From Rhodobacter sp. (GTDB lineage: Bacteria; Pseudomonadota; Alphaproteobacteria; Rhodobacterales; Rhodobacteraceae), in assembly GCA_030066215.1 (NCBI GenBank), contig JASJCA010000021.1:1-37320 (forward strand): 37,320 nt of DNA. The letters run 5' to 3'. The notes below the pieces were generated by a model, which was not told where the DNA came from, ran no database searches, and saw only the letters and a program-made list of their open reading frames with translations. The position numbers and the translations under genes are program-made. Of this stretch, positions 35,509 through 37,320 are shown in pieces; the stretch's first letter is position 1; the number at the start of each line of letters is the position of its first letter.

Positions 35509-35972
35509 TACGCGGTCCTCGTGTTCTTTTTGTTCATCGACTTGACGTCCAGCACCTCGGGCTGTTGCGCCTCGTGCGGGTGCTCGGCCCCGGCATAGAC
35601 GCGCAGGTTGGTCATCTGCTTCCGCGCCAAGCGGTTGCCGGGCAGCATGCGCTTGACGGCCAGGGTCACCACGCGCTCGGGGTGCTTGCCCTCGAGGATC
35701 TCACCGGCGGTGCGCGACTTGATCCCGCCGGGATAGCCGGTGTGGCGGTAATAGGTCTTCTCAGCGCGCTTGTTGCCGGTCATCTGCACTTTGTCGGCGT
35801 TGATGACGATGACGTTGTCGCCCATGTCCATATGGGGCGTGTAGCTGGCTTTGTGCTTGCCACGCAGGCGGTTTGCGACGATCGAGGCAAGACGGCCCAG
35901 AACGACGCCCTCGGCGTCGATCAGGATCCACTTCTTGTCGATGTCCGCAGGGGTTGCGGTGTAAGTCTTCAT
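35508..35972 (-). CDS. rplM: Ribosomal protein L13 (uL13)
   Basis: A 154-residue 50S protein with the full family pattern: [57 protein letters not shown], and [24 protein letters not shown]. It is first of the rplM-rpsI operon, with a promoter candidate at 36009-36036. Translation is coupled to rpsI by a one-base stop-start overlap. Confidence 0.99.
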   Translation of the reverse strand: MKTYTATPADIDKKWILIDAEGVVLGRLASIVANRLRGKHKASYTPHMDMGDNVIVINADKVQMTGNKRAEKTYYRHTGYPGGIKSRTAGEILEGKHPERVVTLAVKRMLPGNRLARKQMTNLRVYAGAEHPHEAQQPEVLDVKSMNKKNTRTA

Positions 35973-36008
35973 CGGTCTCTCTTGTGCAGGAGAATTCGGG
36001 ATTACGGG

Positions 36009-36036
36009 GTTGTAAGGATTTCGCGGGGCGCGTCAA
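36009..36036 (-). promoter_or_regulatory. Candidate rplM-rpsI promoter
   Basis: On the minus strand: TTGACG (36031-36036), a 16-base spacer, TACAAC (36009-36014), about 37 bases before the rplM ATG. Good hexamers and an AT-rich upstream region fit a strong ribosomal-protein promoter. Confidence 0.5.
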
Positions 36037-36059
36037 GGGAGCGGGCGGTGAAATAAATG

Positions 36060-36080
36060 TTGTAAAACAATATTTTACAA
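36060..36080. promoter_or_regulatory. AT-rich inverted repeat upstream of rplM
   Basis: TTGTAAAA-CAATA-TTTTACAA, perfect 8-base arms around a 5-base spacer. It lies 24 bases upstream of the rplM -35 in a stretch (about 36050-36105) far richer in A+T than the window average. A looser second element, GGTA-TTATTT-TACC, follows at about 36085-36098. This could be a regulator site or an upstream activating region; I cannot name a factor. Confidence 0.5.
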
Positions 36081-36218
36081 ATATGGTATTATTTTACCCC
36101 ACTATCTTCGTTTGAAAGTGACCCATTCAGGATGGCACAGCCCAGCCTTGCATGTCACGAGGCCGCGCGGCACATCTGGGGCAGAATTGAACCCGCCCTT
36201 TGACACAAGGCATTGCCC

Positions 36219-36533
36219 ATGCCGTTCGATCCAGCGCCGCTGCTCGCGGGCCTCTTTCTGTTCGCCGTGGCGACCGCCATCGGCATCGGCCCGGTGGTCA
36301 AGCTGATCCGGGTCTACGAGGCCAAGCATGAATTGAAGCACGGCTCGGCGGGCTGGCTGCGGTCGATCAGCGGCTGGTCGGTGATCGCGTTCTGGCTGAT
36401 GGCAACGTGGTTTTGCGCGACCGTGATCGGCGATTGGGGGGCGAGTGGCGATCTTGACGGCGCGATTGCCCGGTCCTGGGACCGGCTGCGGATCCTGTTG
36501 GAAATCGCCATGACGATCGCGGAGTCCGATTGA
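36219..36533 (+). CDS. Small membrane protein upstream of zinc-ribbon gene
   Basis: A 104-residue protein with two membrane helices (about residues 8-27, LLAGLFLFAVATAIGIGPVV, and 51-70, SGWSVIAFWLMATWFCATVI) joined by a charged loop (RVYEAKHELKHG) and ending in an amphipathic helix. I do not recognise the family. ATG 36219 has AAGG 8 bases upstream and is preferred to a TTG two codons earlier. The stop overlaps the start of the next gene by one base (TGATG), so the two are coupled and probably act together. Confidence 0.6.
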   Translation: MPFDPAPLLAGLFLFAVATAIGIGPVVKLIRVYEAKHELKHGSAGWLRSISGWSVIAFWLMATWFCATVIGDWGASGDLDGAIARSWDRLRILLEIAMTIAESD

Positions 36534-37320
36534 TGGCCGAAGTCGTGGCCGAGCAGAGCGAGCTGCTCTGCCCCACTTGCGCCGGGCAATGTGTGTTCGA
36601 CCCCGCGAAAGGCGGGCTGACCTGCCAAAGCTGCGGCAACACCCATGCGATCGAGCATCCCGAGGCGCACGACGGGGCGGCGGAGTACGACTTCGATTCC
36701 GGCGCGCCGGGGACCGACACGCCGGTCCGGCAGGGCGCGCGAGCGCATCATTGCGAGACCTGCGGCGGCGACGTGGTGTTCACCGGCATGGGGCTGTCCG
36801 ACCGCTGCCCCTATTGCGACGGGCCAGTGGTGTTGGGGGCCGAGGACAGCGGCTACCGGACCATGGCGCTGATCCCATTCAAGATGACCGGGGCGGACGC
36901 CCAGGCGCTGGCCCGGAATTGGGTGGCGCGGCGCTATGCGGCGCCGGGCGATCTGGACGCGGTGGTGGCCGAGGCGCGGGTCGCGGGGCTCTATGCGCCG
37001 TTCTGGACCTTCGACAGCCGTGAGGCGGTGCGATATTGGGCAAAGTACACCACCGGCAGCGGCAAGAACCGGCGCACGCATCGCACCTCGGGCAGTTTGC
37101 GTATCGATTTCGAGGACCTGCTCGCACCCGCCTCGCACCACGTCACGCCTCTCATTCGTGACGGCATCCTGCATGATTTCGACCCGGATCGCCTGCGCCC
37201 CTACCGCACCGGCTATCTGGCGGGGTTCGCCGCCGAGCGGCACCATCAGACGGTCGCCGAGGGGCTACGGGCGAACAAGCGTGACAAGACCTTGTTGATC
37301 CGCAACCGGGTGAAGAAACA
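36533..37320 (+). CDS. Double zinc-ribbon protein, truncated by window end
   Basis: At least 262 residues, open to the window end. Two zinc ribbons are visible: CPTC...CQSC (residues 13-34) and CETC...CPYC (74-95). They are followed by a mixed alpha/beta region (ALIPFKMTGADAQALARNWVARRY, GLYAPFWTFDS). This matches proteins annotated as TFIIB-type zinc-ribbon proteins, sometimes misnamed as PriA-like; they are often found beside SPFH/virion-core-like proteins. A nucleic-acid role is not shown. The start ATG overlaps the previous stop. The rest of the gene is outside the window. Confidence 0.72.
   Translation, partial: MAEVVAEQSELLCPTCAGQCVFDPAKGGLTCQSCGNTHAIEHPEAHDGAAEYDFDSGAPGTDTPVRQGARAHHCETCGGDVVFTGMGLSDRCPYCDGPVVLGAEDSGYRTMALIPFKMTGADAQALARNWVARRYAAPGDLDAVVAEARVAGLYAPFWTFDSREAVRYWAKYTTGSGKNRRTHRTSGSLRIDFEDLLAPASHHVTPLIRDGILHDFDPDRLRPYRTGYLAGFAAERHHQTVAEGLRANKRDKTLLIRNRVKK

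Noticed and set aside
36102-37246. Minus-strand open frames over the small membrane and zinc-ribbon genes
   Set aside because: The plus-strand frames have coupled starts, a ribosome binding site and ordered CxxC pairs; the minus frames look like shadows.

Overview
The window looks like chromosomal DNA of a high-GC alphaproteobacterium, most likely of the Rhodobacterales (Roseobacter/Paracoccus/Rhodobacter group). This is an inference from the yajC-secD-secF-ccmA-ccmB arrangement, a 5'-GTTC-N7-GTTC LexA-type box in front of uvrA, an N-terminally extended ribosomal protein S9, and strongly GC-biased third codon positions. No rRNA, tRNA, CRISPR array, insertion sequence or prophage was seen.

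Layout. (1) 1-411: a perfect inverted duplication (1-113 against 145-257) overlapping a ParE-type toxin-like gene; this is probably a fold-back artefact at a contig end. (2) 408-5943, minus strand: yajC-secD-secF, a TauE/SafE permease, an Mth938-domain protein, ccmA and ccmB. (3) 6249-9647, plus strand: a soluble pentapeptide-repeat protein, serS and a TspO-like membrane protein. (4) 9930-12055, minus: two tandem paralogous membrane fatty-acid desaturases. (5) 12255-15978, minus: a YfgM-like/bamB/der outer-membrane and ribosome biogenesis block. (6) 16203-22060, plus: an RND efflux adaptor and permease pair. (7) 22225-23142, minus: an orphan gene of lower GC. (8) 23245-26106, minus: uvrA with an SOS box. 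(9) 26281-27760, plus: ppk2 overlapping a tetR-family gene. (10) 27865-30310, minus: a haem membrane protein, a Tat-exported intradiol-dioxygenase-like protein and a Rieske oxygenase. (11) 30428-32530, plus: a GAF-PAS hybrid histidine kinase, convergent with (12) 32527-34833, minus: a TPR/SPINDLY-type glycosyltransferase. (13) 35005-35972, minus: rplM-rpsI. (14) 36219-37320, plus: a small membrane protein and a double zinc-ribbon protein cut by the window end.

The most unusual object is the RND adaptor at 16203-18260. Its alpha-helical hairpin consists of exactly twelve 14-residue repeats going out (residues 124-291), a normal adaptor-type tip, and exactly twelve 14-residue repeats coming back (322-489). 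The outgoing arm carries a proline in eleven of twelve repeats; the returning arm carries none. If helical, each arm would be about 25 nm long, roughly the depth of the periplasm. It is co-translated with a 1267-residue permease that has additional membrane segments, behind a promoter whose -10 element is overlapped by a TetR-type palindrome.

Other points of interest are three consecutive TTCGAA-centred palindromes downstream of secF, a dioxygenase-fold protein that keeps the His-X-His pair but apparently not the two tyrosine iron ligands, next to a predicted bis-haem membrane protein, and an AT-rich inverted repeat upstream of rplM. All assignments are from reading the sequence; no database search was possible.
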